Shown one piece after another: positions 28,724 through 36,824 of a stretch of DNA of 56,001 nt. The DNA lies in the NCBI GenBank assembly GCA_018725565.1, contig QLUR01000016.1, positions 1 to 56,001 of the forward strand. The letters run 5' to 3'. How positions within the stretch are numbered: the stretch's first letter is position 1; each line of letters starts with the position of its first letter. The DNA is from Bacillota bacterium (GTDB taxonomy: Bacteria; Bacillota; Dethiobacteria; Dethiobacterales; Dethiobacteraceae). The notes beneath the pieces are model-generated. The model was given only the letters and a program-made list of their open reading frames with translations. It was not told the DNA's origin and searched no databases. A program made the translations under genes and the position numbers.

Positions 28724-29650
28724 TTATTTGTATCGGGCACGTATCCGCGGGTTAAGAAAAGCATAAAGCAGGTCAACCAGCAGGTTAACAATAGCAAAAG
28801 CAAACGCCAGCATCAGCACCGCCCCCTGCACAACCGGGTAATCCTTGGCCCGGATCGCCTCCACTGCCAGCCTGCCGGCTCCCGGCCAGGCAAACACGGT
28901 TTCTGTAATAACGGCACCGCCAAGCAATGCTCCGAACTGCAGGCCAATAACGGTGACCACCGGCAAAAGCGCGTTCCGAAAAGCGTGGCTGTATATGACC
29001 GTTTTTTCCGGCAGGCCCTTGGCGCGTGCCGTACGGACATAATCCTGATTGATTACCTCCAGCATGCTGGAACGGGTCATGCGCGTAATCAGCGCTGCCG
29101 CACCGGCACCCAAGGTAAGTGCCGGCAAAACCAGGGAGGACAGCCCGTCCCGCCCGGAAGGCGGCAGCCAACCCAGGTTAACGGCAAACAGCAGCATCAG
29201 CATCAGCCCCAGCCAGAACGACGGCAGCGAAGCGCCGAGCAATGCCAGCAGCATCCCGGCGTTATCCAGCAGCGAATATTGTTTGACGGCCGAGAGAACC
29301 CCTACAGGGACACCTATAAGGACAGCGATCACCACCGCCGCCACCGCCAGTTCGGCGGTGGCAGGCAGGCGGCTGAGCACTTCCGTCATAACAGGACGGC
29401 CGGAGCGGTAAGAGCGCCCCAAATCCCCCTGTAAAGCCGCCCCCAGAAAGCGGGCATACTGGACGGGCAGCGGCTCCAGCAGTCCCATCTCCTGCCGCAG
29501 CAACTGCAACTGTTCCTCCGTCGCCCGCTCTCCGAGCATCAGGAGGGCGGGGTCCCCCGGTGTAAAATGCATCAAGAGAAATACAATCAGCGATACGCCA
29601 AGCATTACCGGGATAACAAGCAAAACCCTGCGCACCACGTAGCGCCGCAT
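28724..29650 (-). CDS. dppB: Dipeptide/oligopeptide ABC transporter permease, DppB type
   Basis: This is the first membrane subunit of the importer. The 308 residues start MRRYVVRRVLLVIPVMLGVSL, typical of DppB/OppB. There is a long extracytoplasmic loop after TM1 (PGDPALLMLGERATEEQL) and six membrane segments. The EAA-like loop is VRTARAKGLPEKTVIYSHAFRNALLPVVT. It is preceded by AGGAGG with a somewhat long spacer to ATG 29650. Substrate specificity lies in the binding protein, so dipeptide, oligopeptide or nickel transport are possible. Confidence 0.93.
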   Translation of the reverse strand: MRRYVVRRVLLVIPVMLGVSLIVFLLMHFTPGDPALLMLGERATEEQLQLLRQEMGLLEPLPVQYARFLGAALQGDLGRSYRSGRPVMTEVLSRLPATAELAVAAVVIAVLIGVPVGVLSAVKQYSLLDNAGMLLALLGASLPSFWLGLMLMLLFAVNLGWLPPSGRDGLSSLVLPALTLGAGAAALITRMTRSSMLEVINQDYVRTARAKGLPEKTVIYSHAFRNALLPVVTVIGLQFGALLGGAVITETVFAWPGAGRLAVEAIRAKDYPVVQGAVLMLAFAFAIVNLLVDLLYAFLNPRIRARYK

Positions 29651-29693
29651 GCCCCGCCCTCACCTCCTGCCCTTAGTCCGGCAAAATCCGCTG

Positions 29694-29735
29694 CCGCCCC
29701 CTCACCCTAACCCTCTCCCCGGGAGTGAGGGGACT
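29694..29735 (+). repeat. REP-like palindrome, copy 2 (between dppA and dppB)
   Basis: It reads CCCCTCACCCTAACCCTCTC on the plus strand and closes with GTGAGGGG, forming a stem. It lies in the 90-bp gap between the binding-protein and permease genes. Such hairpins can protect upstream mRNA, which could raise binding-protein expression over the permeases. Confidence 0.8.
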
Positions 29736-29740
29736 GAAGT

Positions 29741-31276
29741 CTATTTCTTCTCCACCGCCCGGAGCATGTGATGCCCGGCAGGATGGAAGACGAACCCGGA
29801 AATGCCGGCTCCCATGCCTACCACTTCCTCACGTACATGCAAGAACAGCCACGGTGCCTCCCGGGTGATAATCTCCTGCGCCTCGAGGTACGCAGCCAGG
29901 CGCTCCTGTTCGTTGATAATGGTCCGGCCCAGGTCAAGCAGTTCATCCACCCGGCTGTTGCTGAAAAAGGTGCGGTTGCCGGCGCTGCCGGACTGGCTGC
30001 TATGGAACATGGGATAAAGACCATAGTCGGCGTCCCCGGTCACACTGAACCAGCCCAGGATGAACATTTCGTGCTCTCCCGCCGCTGTCCGTTCCAGATA
30101 AGCACCCCACTCCACCACCTCAACGGTCACTTCAATGCCGATCTTCTTTAACTGCGCCTGGACAACTTCGGCAATCCTGACGCGCTCCGGGTTGTCATTG
30201 GTCCAAATCGTTGTCTTAAAACCGTCCGGGAGTCCGGCAGCAGCCAGCAGCTCTTTGGCCCTGGCCGGGTTGTACTCGTAACCGTCAAGCGCGGGGTGGG
30301 CCCCAAACACATTGGGAGGAATCGGCCCCACCGCCCTGGTGCCAATGTTCAGCAGGATGTAGTCAATGATTTCTTCAACATTGATGGCATAATTGATCGC
30401 CTGGCGGACCTCCGTCCTGTCAAACGGCGCTTTTTTCATGTTAAAACCGATATAATTGGTGGCCAGGGTGGGCTTGCGGACCAGTTGCAGTTTGGCGTTC
30501 CCGGCCAGCCTTTCCACATCTTGAGCTGCAATGTCGTAAGCAATGTCCACGGCGCCGGTTTCCAGCTCCACGGCGCGTGTGGCACTGTCCGGAATATTCC
30601 TGAACACCACCTTGTCAATCTTGGGCGCCCCTCCCCAATAAGCCTTGTTGGCCGCCAGTTCCACCGTGGCGCCCGGCGTCCAGGCGCTAAACGTAAACGG
30701 CCCGGTTCCCACCGGTTTGACCCCGAAAGCTTCCCCGGCGCCTGCAACCGCTTTTTCATTCAAAATAGAGGTGGCCGAATGGGCCAGGTGAGAGAGGATA
30801 GGAGCAAAGGGCTGAAGCGTGGTGATTCTGACTGTGTGGTCATCGACAACTTCCACGCCGGCCAGCGGTTCAAGTATAAAGGCAGCCGGAGATTTGGTTT
30901 CCGGGCTAATCAGCCGCTCAAAGGTAAATTTTACATCATTTGCCGTAAACTGCTCGCCGTTATGGAACTTTACTCCCCGGCGCAGGGTAAATTCCCAGGT
31001 CAGTTCATCCATTTGTCTCCAGGCGGTGGCCAAACCCGGCTGGATGGCCATCTCCTCATCCTGAAAGAGCAGAGTGTCATACAACTGCTTCATTATCCTC
31101 GCGGAAGGCAGCTCGTTCGTCTTGTGCGGGTCGAGGGAAACGGCGTCGGCTCCCTGCGCAACTGTCACGATGACCAGCTCCGGGGCAGGCCGCCTGCCGC
31201 AGCCCGGCAGCAAAAGCGTAGCCACAAGAAGCAGCAGTAATGTTAAAGCAAGATATTTTCTTCCGGTTGTTTTCAC
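29741..31276 (-). CDS. dppA: Peptide-binding lipoprotein of the ABC importer (SBP family 5)
   Basis: This is an extracellular solute-binding protein of 511 residues. The lipoprotein signal ends LLLPGC, so Cys26 is the lipidated residue. The family-5 signature is clear near KFHNGEQFTANDVKFTFERL, with the usual start VTVAQGADAVSLDPHKTNE. The GTG at 31276 has GGGGGAG upstream. Related proteins bind dipeptides, oligopeptides, nickel chelates or heme; nothing here decides the ligand. Its position between the ATPase genes and the permease genes is unlike the common A-B-C-D-F order. Confidence 0.93.
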   Translation of the reverse strand: MKTTGRKYLALTLLLLLVATLLLPGCGRRPAPELVIVTVAQGADAVSLDPHKTNELPSARIMKQLYDTLLFQDEEMAIQPGLATAWRQMDELTWEFTLRRGVKFHNGEQFTANDVKFTFERLISPETKSPAAFILEPLAGVEVVDDHTVRITTLQPFAPILSHLAHSATSILNEKAVAGAGEAFGVKPVGTGPFTFSAWTPGATVELAANKAYWGGAPKIDKVVFRNIPDSATRAVELETGAVDIAYDIAAQDVERLAGNAKLQLVRKPTLATNYIGFNMKKAPFDRTEVRQAINYAINVEEIIDYILLNIGTRAVGPIPPNVFGAHPALDGYEYNPARAKELLAAAGLPDGFKTTIWTNDNPERVRIAEVVQAQLKKIGIEVTVEVVEWGAYLERTAAGEHEMFILGWFSVTGDADYGLYPMFHSSQSGSAGNRTFFSNSRVDELLDLGRTIINEQERLAAYLEAQEIITREAPWLFLHVREEVVGMGAGISGFVFHPAGHHMLRAVEKK

Positions 31277-31363
31277 TGTTCTCCCCCTCTAATCATCATA
31301 GCGTCGGGGCGACGTCCTGTCACCCGCATACGCAAAGTCTTCCGACGTTGCGTATATCTTTTG
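31277..31363. other. Gap between dppF and dppA
   Basis: An 87-bp gap. It holds an 8-bp inverted repeat, ATACGCAA (31328-31335) and TTGCGTAT (31348-31355), but no T-run and no REP-like core, unlike the other gaps of the operon. The GGGGGAG site of dppA is at its end. Confidence 0.5.
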
Positions 31364-32455
31364 TCATCCTCGAAAAACTCCTGTGCCCCTAGGGTTAATG
31401 TCAGCTCCTTCAACGTCAGGCGCTCTGCCCTGCAAGCTCTCGGTCCGACTTCCGTTTTCCGGCGCTCCGACCTCCGACTTCTGCCCTCCAACTATATGGC
31501 AGGCCGCCAGGTGTCCGCCGCCGCAGTCGTGCAAATGCGGTTCTTCTTCCCGGCAGCGCGGCAACCTTATAAAACAACGCGGGTGGAACCGGCAGCCGCG
31601 CGGCAGATTGGCTGGACTTGGCAAGTCCCCTTCCAGTACAATCCGCTGCCTGCGAACGGCGGGATCAGGCAGCGGCACAGCGGACAGCAGCGCTTGGGTG
31701 TACGGGTGAGCCGGTCTCTCAAAAAGCACGGCGACCGGCGCCGATTCCACAATCTTGCCGAGGTACATCACCGCCACGCGATGGCTCATGTACCTGACGA
31801 TACTAAGGTCATGGGAAACAAAAACATAGGCCAGTTTGTACCGCTCCTGCAGGTCCAGCAGCAAATTTACAATCTGCGCCTGAATGGAAACATCAAGCGC
31901 CGACACCGGCTCATCGGTGACCACCAACTGAGGATTCAGCGCCAATGCCCGGGCAATGCCGATCCGCTGTCGCTGCCCTCCGCTGAATTCATGCGGGTAA
32001 CGCCACAGATGGTGCCCTTCAAGACCGACAGCCGCCAGCAGCTCCCGCACCATGGCCAGCCTCTCCTGCCGGTCACGCGCCAGGCCATGGATCGACAACT
32101 GCTCGCCGATGATTTCCGCCACCGTCAACCGCGGATTTAACGAACCGTACGGGTCCTGGAAAATTATCTGCAGTTCCCGGCGCAGGTGTTGCAACGCCCT
32201 GCCTCTCAGGTGAACGATGTTTTGCCCCTTGTAAATCACCTCTCCGGCCGTAGGCGTCAGCAGGCGCAACAACAACCGCGCAACAGTCGTTTTGCCGCAG
32301 CCCGACTCGCCCACCAGCCCCAGCGTCTCTCCGGGCCGCACAAAAAAATCAAGGCCGTCCACCGCTCTCACCTGGCCGACAGTCCGGCCAAGTATCCCTC
32401 CCGTGATCGGAAAATATTTTTTTAAGCCCCTTACTTCCAGCAGCTTTCCCGTCAA
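31364..32455 (-). CDS. dppF: Peptide ABC transporter ATPase, DppF/OppF type
   Basis: This is an energising subunit of the importer. Walker A is [15 protein letters not shown], the signature [15 protein letters not shown], and Walker [13 protein letters not shown]. The C-terminal oligopeptide/dipeptide region ([25 protein letters not shown]) has the Cys spacing that binds an Fe-S cluster in some homologues. The natural end is near HLAACHIV. About 40 further residues ([20 protein letters not shown]...) look like translated GGAAGTCGGA-type repeats added at the 3' end. The start is TTG 32455, whose only ribosome binding site is the G-rich end of a REP-like repeat. Confidence 0.92.
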   Translation of the reverse strand: MTGKLLEVRGLKKYFPITGGILGRTVGQVRAVDGLDFFVRPGETLGLVGESGCGKTTVARLLLRLLTPTAGEVIYKGQNIVHLRGRALQHLRRELQIIFQDPYGSLNPRLTVAEIIGEQLSIHGLARDRQERLAMVRELLAAVGLEGHHLWRYPHEFSGGQRQRIGIARALALNPQLVVTDEPVSALDVSIQAQIVNLLLDLQERYKLAYVFVSHDLSIVRYMSHRVAVMYLGKIVESAPVAVLFERPAHPYTQALLSAVPLPDPAVRRQRIVLEGDLPSPANLPRGCRFHPRCFIRLPRCREEEPHLHDCGGGHLAACHIVGGQKSEVGAPENGSRTESLQGRAPDVEGADINPRGTGVFRG

Positions 32456-32460
32456 GCTTC

Positions 32461-32500
32461 CCGCCCCCTCACCCTAACCCTCTCCCCCGCGGGGAGAGAG
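32461..32500 (+). repeat. REP-like palindrome, copy 3 (between dppD and dppF)
   Basis: It starts CCCCCTCACCCTAACCCTCT and then forms the stem CTCTCCCC/GGGGAGAG with a CGCG loop. It is in the same orientation as copy 2. Its G-rich complement lies just upstream of the dppF TTG and may act as the ribosome binding site. Confidence 0.8.
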
Positions 32501-32544
32501 AAGAATAGTGTCCCTCAAGTTACGAGTGGGGACTGCAGTTCCTG

Positions 32545-33513
32545 TTAATTCTGCGGCCAGCAGCTGATCTGGCGGCCGTCGGGCCGCAGGAGAAGCTCCG
32601 GCCGCTCAACCCGGCAGCGCTCGGCAGCCTTGGCGCAGCGCGGCTCAAACAAACAGCCTGCCGGCAGGCAGGCAGGATGCGGGACAACCCCGGGAATCGC
32701 CGGCAAACGTTCCGTCCGGCCGGTAAGCCTGGGGAGCGAATTAAGCAAGCCTTCCGTATATGGATGCCCTGGGCTGTCAAACACCGCGCTTACCTCCCCC
32801 TGTTCCACAATCTTGCCGGCGTACATCACCGCCACCCGCCCGGCCATCTCCGCCACCAAGCCAAGATTATGAGTAATCAGCATGACGGCCATCCCGGAAC
32901 CGTCCCTCAGTTCCCTGATGACCTCCAGGATTTGCGCCTGCACCGTAACATCGAGCGCCGTCGTCGGCTCGTCCGCAATCAGCAGCCGGGGGCCGCAGGA
33001 GAGGGCCATGGCAATCATGGCCCGTTGCCGCATCCCTCCGCTCAAGGCATGGGGATACTCGTCGACAATCCTCTCCGGCTGGGGCATCCCGACCCGGGCC
33101 AGCAACTCCACACTTTTTTCGCGCGCCGCTTTTTTCCCGAGCCCCTTGTGCAGGCGCAGGCTTTCACCAATCTGGCGGCCAATGGTAAACACCGGGTTCA
33201 GAGAAGTCAGCGGCTCCTGAAAAATCATGGCAGCCTTGTTGCCCCGCACTGTCCGCATCTCCCGCTCAGAAAGCGCCAGCAGGTCCAAGCCGGCAAAATA
33301 CACCCGGCTTCCCGCCAGGACCCTGCCAGGTGCGGGCACCAGGCGCATCACTGACAACGCGGTTACACTTTTACCGCAGCCGGATTCTCCGACAATGGCC
33401 AGCGTCTCCCCGCCCCTGACCGACAGGCTCACACCGTCCACCGCCGGCACCACACCGTCCCTGGTATAAAAATGTGTGCGCAGGTTCTCAATGCTTAAAA
33501 CAGTGTCCGCCAC
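32545..33513 (-). CDS. dppD: Peptide ABC transporter ATPase, DppD/OppD type
   Basis: This is the first gene of the importer operon. The 322 residues have Walker A GESGCGKSVTALSVMRL, Q-loop MIFQEPLTSLNPVFTIG, signature LSGGMRQRAMIAMAL, Walker B LLIADEPTTALD and the C-terminal peptide-transporter region with conserved Cys (CLFEPRCAKAAERCRVERP). The GTG at 33513 has GGGGGAG just upstream. It is divergent from the ABC exporter, sharing a region with paired operators. Confidence 0.93.
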   Translation of the reverse strand: MADTVLSIENLRTHFYTRDGVVPAVDGVSLSVRGGETLAIVGESGCGKSVTALSVMRLVPAPGRVLAGSRVYFAGLDLLALSEREMRTVRGNKAAMIFQEPLTSLNPVFTIGRQIGESLRLHKGLGKKAAREKSVELLARVGMPQPERIVDEYPHALSGGMRQRAMIAMALSCGPRLLIADEPTTALDVTVQAQILEVIRELRDGSGMAVMLITHNLGLVAEMAGRVAVMYAGKIVEQGEVSAVFDSPGHPYTEGLLNSLPRLTGRTERLPAIPGVVPHPACLPAGCLFEPRCAKAAERCRVERPELLLRPDGRQISCWPQN

Positions 33514-33626
33514 TGCTCCCCCCTTTCACCGCTTTCTTCGCAGTGGCACTATTCGCAACCGGCAAGCATTTTTCCTGCCGTTTTTTGTCTTTTTTTATTG
33601 CCTGCACTCCATTTTTCCGCGGGAAA

Positions 33627-33686
33627 CATATAAAAACTACTTGACCACATGGTCAAGAGCGTGATATGCTTGACCATGTGGTCAAG
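33627..33686. promoter_or_regulatory. Twin 18-bp operators with divergent promoters
   Basis: Two palindromes, CTTGACCACATGGTCAAG (33640-33657) and its reverse complement (33669-33686), are 29 bp apart centre to centre. The left one supplies TTGACC as a -35 on both strands: plus strand 33641-33646 with a possible -10 TATGCT at 33665-33670, and minus strand 33651-33656 with TATATG at 33627-33632, both with an 18-bp spacer. A TetR-family regulator encoded downstream is the natural ligand. Binding would block both divergent units, by inference. Confidence 0.75.
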
Positions 33687-33707
33687 TAGTTTCCGGAGGT
33701 GATTATC

Positions 33708-34454
33708 TTGGAGGCGAATACAAAATCGATATCAGTCAAAGGCCTGCGTGTCAGTTACGGTAAAGTGACCGCGCTGTCGGGCATAGACCTGGAGCTCAAT
33801 CCGGGGCAGCCTGTAGCCCTGCTAGGCCCGAACGGAGCCGGCAAAACAACCCTGATCAATGTCTTGACGACTATGGTCAGGCGATTTGAGGGTCAGGCGC
33901 TGGTAGCAGGCCTGGATGTGCGCAAGAACTCTGTTAAAGTAAGATCGCTCATCGGCCTCATGCCTCAGGAGAACAACCTGTATGAGCCTTTGTCAGGCCT
34001 GGACAATCTCCTTTTACAAGGAGCGCTGCACGGCATGGACAAAACAGCATCCCGAAACGCCGCCGCTGACGTGCTCAAAAGGATAGGGCTCTTTGATGTC
34101 GCTGGCAGGCCTGTATCCACCTATTCGGGAGGAATGAAAAGAAGGCTCATCTATGCCAGAACAATGCTCCATAACCCGCAGATGGTATTTCTTGACGAGC
34201 CTACAACCGGGCTTGACGTACAATCGCGGTATGCGCTTTGGGAAGATATCGAGTCCTTTTCCGCCCAAAATCGCTCTATAGTTCTCACAACCCATTACAT
34301 CGAGGAAGCGGAAAGGTTTTGCCAAAGGATTATCGTGATCGACAAAGGCAGGGTTATCGCCGACGGATCTCCGGAGTCGCTTAAGACAAGAGGAGAAAAG
34401 ACCCTGGAGGAAGTTATCCTTAACCTCACAGGAAAGGAGCTGACGAAACTATGA
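33708..34454 (+). CDS. ABC transporter ATP-binding protein (drug/multidrug exporter type)
   Basis: This is the ATPase of a two-gene ABC-2 exporter. It has Walker A GPNGAGKTTLINVL, signature YSGGMKRRLIYARTM, Walker B MVFLDEPTTGLD and the H-loop LTTHYIEEAERFC, the pattern of DrrA/CcmA-type subunits. The TTG at 33708 is eight bases after GGAGG; the GTG at 33699 overlaps the ribosome binding site and is rejected. It overlaps the permease gene by ATGA. Expression is probably repressed by the TetR protein through the twin operators. Substrate unknown. Confidence 0.92.
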   Translation: MEANTKSISVKGLRVSYGKVTALSGIDLELNPGQPVALLGPNGAGKTTLINVLTTMVRRFEGQALVAGLDVRKNSVKVRSLIGLMPQENNLYEPLSGLDNLLLQGALHGMDKTASRNAAADVLKRIGLFDVAGRPVSTYSGGMKRRLIYARTMLHNPQMVFLDEPTTGLDVQSRYALWEDIESFSAQNRSIVLTTHYIEEAERFCQRIIVIDKGRVIADGSPESLKTRGEKTLEEVILNLTGKELTKL

Positions 34455-35551
34455 GAAAACTACCGGCGCTTATAGGTATCATGCGCAACGAAATTCTTTT
34501 ACAGTTTAAAACTAAACTTTTTGTCATGTCGCTAATCAATTCGATTGTTGTTGTAATCCTCTTCGGCTACTTGGCCGGACTTCAGGCGCAGCCCATGAAT
34601 CACTTAAGAGTCGGCGTAATAGAAGGTACGCCTCCCGCAGAAATTTTAACCGGGTCGGAAAAGGTCAAAGCTATAGTATTCGCTGATGCGCAAGCAGCGG
34701 AGAAAGCTTTGCGTAATGGCGAAGTGATCGCCTCGGTATTAACTCCTGCCGGCGACGGCGGACTAACGGTCCTGCTAGACGACACACAAGGCGCCGCTGC
34801 CCGCGCCGCGCTGGCAAACATCACCGCCTCGCTTCTGGAAGCATTTCCAGGCGCAATAAGCGCTCCGGGTGCTCAACCTGGCGGAGCTGCAGCGGTATTT
34901 GAAATTGAGGAAGCTTGGGGGCTCAATATGGATGACCCGGCCTATCTGTTAAGGCTTCTTGGAGCAGGGTTGGCGGCAATGGTTGTTTTATCAAACGCTT
35001 TTGTCTTCAGCGGCTTTACCCTGATATCTGAGAAAACGTCTGGAACGATCTATTTTCTCGCTTTAGCCCCGCTAAGCCGCCTCTGGATCGTCCTCGGCAA
35101 ACTTCTCGCCAATACCTTCCTGATTATGGTTTCAACAATTTTGACGGTGCTGATGGCCATCTATCTTTTCGGTGCAACCCCTACCGGTTCGCTCTGGCTT
35201 CTTATCCTTGCGGCATTGCTGGCAGGCGTCGGACTTATGGGACTTTGTTACGCAATCAGCGCGTATGTAAAAGAAGAACGAACCTTCAGGGTGGCAGCAG
35301 GTTTGCCGCTCATGATGCCGATGATGTTTCTTTCAGGAATAATGTATCCGGTAGCTATTTTCCCTGAGTGGCTTCAGTCGCTGAGCCAATTTTTCCCGCT
35401 TACATGGATGGTTGAAATAGCCCACATGGTATTTTTTAAAGGAGGCACTATGGCCGATGTCTGGCAGCCCATGCTGCTGTTAGGGATTTTTTCGGCGGCT
35501 ATGGTATTGTTGGGCGGGTTCACGGTGTCCCGGCTGATGCGTATACAATAG
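34451..35551 (+). CDS. ABC-2 type transporter permease
   Basis: This 366-residue membrane subunit pairs with the preceding ATPase. TM1 is near the N-terminus (VMSLINSIVVVILFGYLAGL), followed by an extracytoplasmic domain of about 140 residues. Five more TM segments lie in the C-terminal half (LLGAGLAAMVVLSNAFVFSGF onward), ending with the typical MFLSGIMYPVAIFPEWLQ loop. This is the ABC2_membrane_3/YhgE-like layout used for export of drugs or lipids. It starts within the last codons of the ATPase gene. Confidence 0.9.
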   Translation: MRKLPALIGIMRNEILLQFKTKLFVMSLINSIVVVILFGYLAGLQAQPMNHLRVGVIEGTPPAEILTGSEKVKAIVFADAQAAEKALRNGEVIASVLTPAGDGGLTVLLDDTQGAAARAALANITASLLEAFPGAISAPGAQPGGAAAVFEIEEAWGLNMDDPAYLLRLLGAGLAAMVVLSNAFVFSGFTLISEKTSGTIYFLALAPLSRLWIVLGKLLANTFLIMVSTILTVLMAIYLFGATPTGSLWLLILAALLAGVGLMGLCYAISAYVKEERTFRVAAGLPLMMPMMFLSGIMYPVAIFPEWLQSLSQFFPLTWMVEIAHMVFFKGGTMADVWQPMLLLGIFSAAMVLLGGFTVSRLMRIQ

Positions 35552-35577
35552 TTCGCTTTTTTCTTTAATATACCTTA

Positions 35578-35605
35578 GGGGTATGCTATCATTTAAGCAT
35601 ACCCC
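35578..35605. promoter_or_regulatory. 10-bp inverted repeat before the TetR gene
   Basis: GGGGTATGCT (35578-35587) and AGCATACCCC (35596-35605) flank an 8-base centre. No T-run follows on the plus strand, so a terminator is unlikely. It could be an operator for autoregulation or a messenger hairpin. It does not match the TTGACCA operators upstream of the exporter. Confidence 0.5.
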
Positions 35606-35632
35606 CACAACATATTGAAAGGATTTTGCCTG

Positions 35633-36337
35633 TTGGACACAAACAGCTCATTTGAAAACCTTGACAGCGCCAGGCAGGAAGCCATAAGAAAGGCCTGCCT
35701 GGAGGAGTTTGTGCGCGCCGGATACAGCGGCGCCTCCACAAATGTCATGTGCAAAAACGCCAGAATAGCGAAAGGGCTGCTTTTTTATTACTTTGGAAAC
35801 AAAAAGCGTTTGTTCTTATACCTCACCAAGTACTGCACGATGCTTCTGATCGATAGTTTTTACGATGGAATTGAGCTCAAAAGAGAAAGTATCTTTGACC
35901 GCCTGCTCACTCTCACCATGCGCAAATGGGCGCTGCATGAAAAGCACCCTTTGGAGTACGGCTTTCTGGCAAAACAGCTTCTCGACTGCCCGCCGGAGGT
36001 GGAACTGGAAATTACAAAGATAAAAAAGAAAAACATGGAGCGCGCCATGCAAACGATCATACGCGACCTTGACCTGTCGGATTTAAGGCCCGGTATTGAC
36101 CAGGCCAAGGCGATCGAAATGGTGCTTTTTGTCATTGAGGGGTTCAAGGCCAAAAACATAGAAAAATACAGGGCGAATCCCCGCCTCCTAAGCGAGCTTC
36201 ATGGCGAGATTATGCCTGAGATGAAAGAGTATTTAGATATGTGCCGCATTGGGATCTGTGGCCGACCCCAAGAAGGGCTTATTACCAGCGGCTTTCAGGG
36301 CTGCCGGTCTGCGGGGCAAGCATCTGCCTCTGGATAA
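35633..36337 (+). CDS. TetR/AcrR-family transcriptional regulator
   Basis: The N-terminal helix-turn-helix (about 10-60) has the family pattern: ACLEEFVRAGYSGASTNVMC, then IAKGLLFYYFGNKKRLFLYL. A helical ligand domain follows. The TTG at 35633 (MDTNSSFENLDS) is about nine bases from AAAGGA; the frame is open from 35615. It follows the exporter it probably controls. The last about 20 residues (LITSGFQGCRSAGQASASG) lie antisense to the 3' end of the DUF5317 gene and look unlike a natural TetR end. The original stop may have been lost by rearrangement. It may sense the exporter's substrate. Confidence 0.88.
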   Translation: MDTNSSFENLDSARQEAIRKACLEEFVRAGYSGASTNVMCKNARIAKGLLFYYFGNKKRLFLYLTKYCTMLLIDSFYDGIELKRESIFDRLLTLTMRKWALHEKHPLEYGFLAKQLLDCPPEVELEITKIKKKNMERAMQTIIRDLDLSDLRPGIDQAKAIEMVLFVIEGFKAKNIEKYRANPRLLSELHGEIMPEMKEYLDMCRIGICGRPQEGLITSGFQGCRSAGQASASG

Positions 36338-36824
36338 ATAAAAAAACACCGAGCGTAATCAGGATATCGCCGGCACTGATTACTACCGGTCCGGGGAAAT
36401 GCCAGCGCAAGGGGATTACATCGGCCAGGAAGGGGAGCCTGGTACTGCCTGTCAGCAAGGTATGCGTACCCTGCGGTACTGTGGCGGCGCCGATGGCCTC
36501 CAGCGCGTCCGGCGACACCGGCATCGCGCCGCCGTTAAACAGCATCACCAGCAGGTTCAGCGCACTGCCTGCCCCAAGCGGCAAAAAGCCGGCCCGCCTG
36601 ATGTTCAAAATAAAAAACCAGCCGAGCGCAAGATAAGCTACCGGCTGCAGCCAGACAGCCGCCGGCAGCCGGTAGGTCGCCAGCCAGTCTGCCAGGAGGC
36701 GCAAGCTAACTGTCAGAAAGAGCAACGGCACCCCCCGAAGATCAAGGGCGGCCAGGCGCGCCAGTTTGCCGCCGCGCAGCAGCGCCGCCAGCACGGCCGC
36801 GGCCACCTCGGTAAACACCGTCAT
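36282..36824 (-). CDS. DUF5317 family membrane protein
   Basis: The 180-residue membrane protein has about five hydrophobic segments. It carries phrases I associate with DUF5317: NGGAMPVSPDALEAIG, then HTLLTGSTRLPFLADVIPL and SAGDILITLGVFLFIQ. The family is common in anaerobic Firmicutes and of unknown function, often beside HD-GYP or sensor genes as here. Its ATG overlaps the upstream HD-GYP stop by four bases (ATGA), and GGGGGGAG precedes it. Its 3' end overlaps the convergent TetR gene by 56 bp. Confidence 0.85.
   Translation of the reverse strand: MTVFTEVAAAVLAALLRGGKLARLAALDLRGVPLLFLTVSLRLLADWLATYRLPAAVWLQPVAYLALGWFFILNIRRAGFLPLGAGSALNLLVMLFNGGAMPVSPDALEAIGAATVPQGTHTLLTGSTRLPFLADVIPLRWHFPGPVVISAGDILITLGVFLFIQRQMLAPQTGSPESRW

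Noticed and set aside
30296-31240. 314-codon plus-strand frame opposite dppA
   Set aside because: It mirrors a clear binding-protein gene, has no ribosome binding site and no family-like motifs; high G+C at third positions explains it.
31273-31491. 72-codon minus-strand frame overlapping dppF and dppA
   Set aside because: It overlaps two real genes in another frame and has a composition driven by a repeat, with no start signal that beats dppA's.
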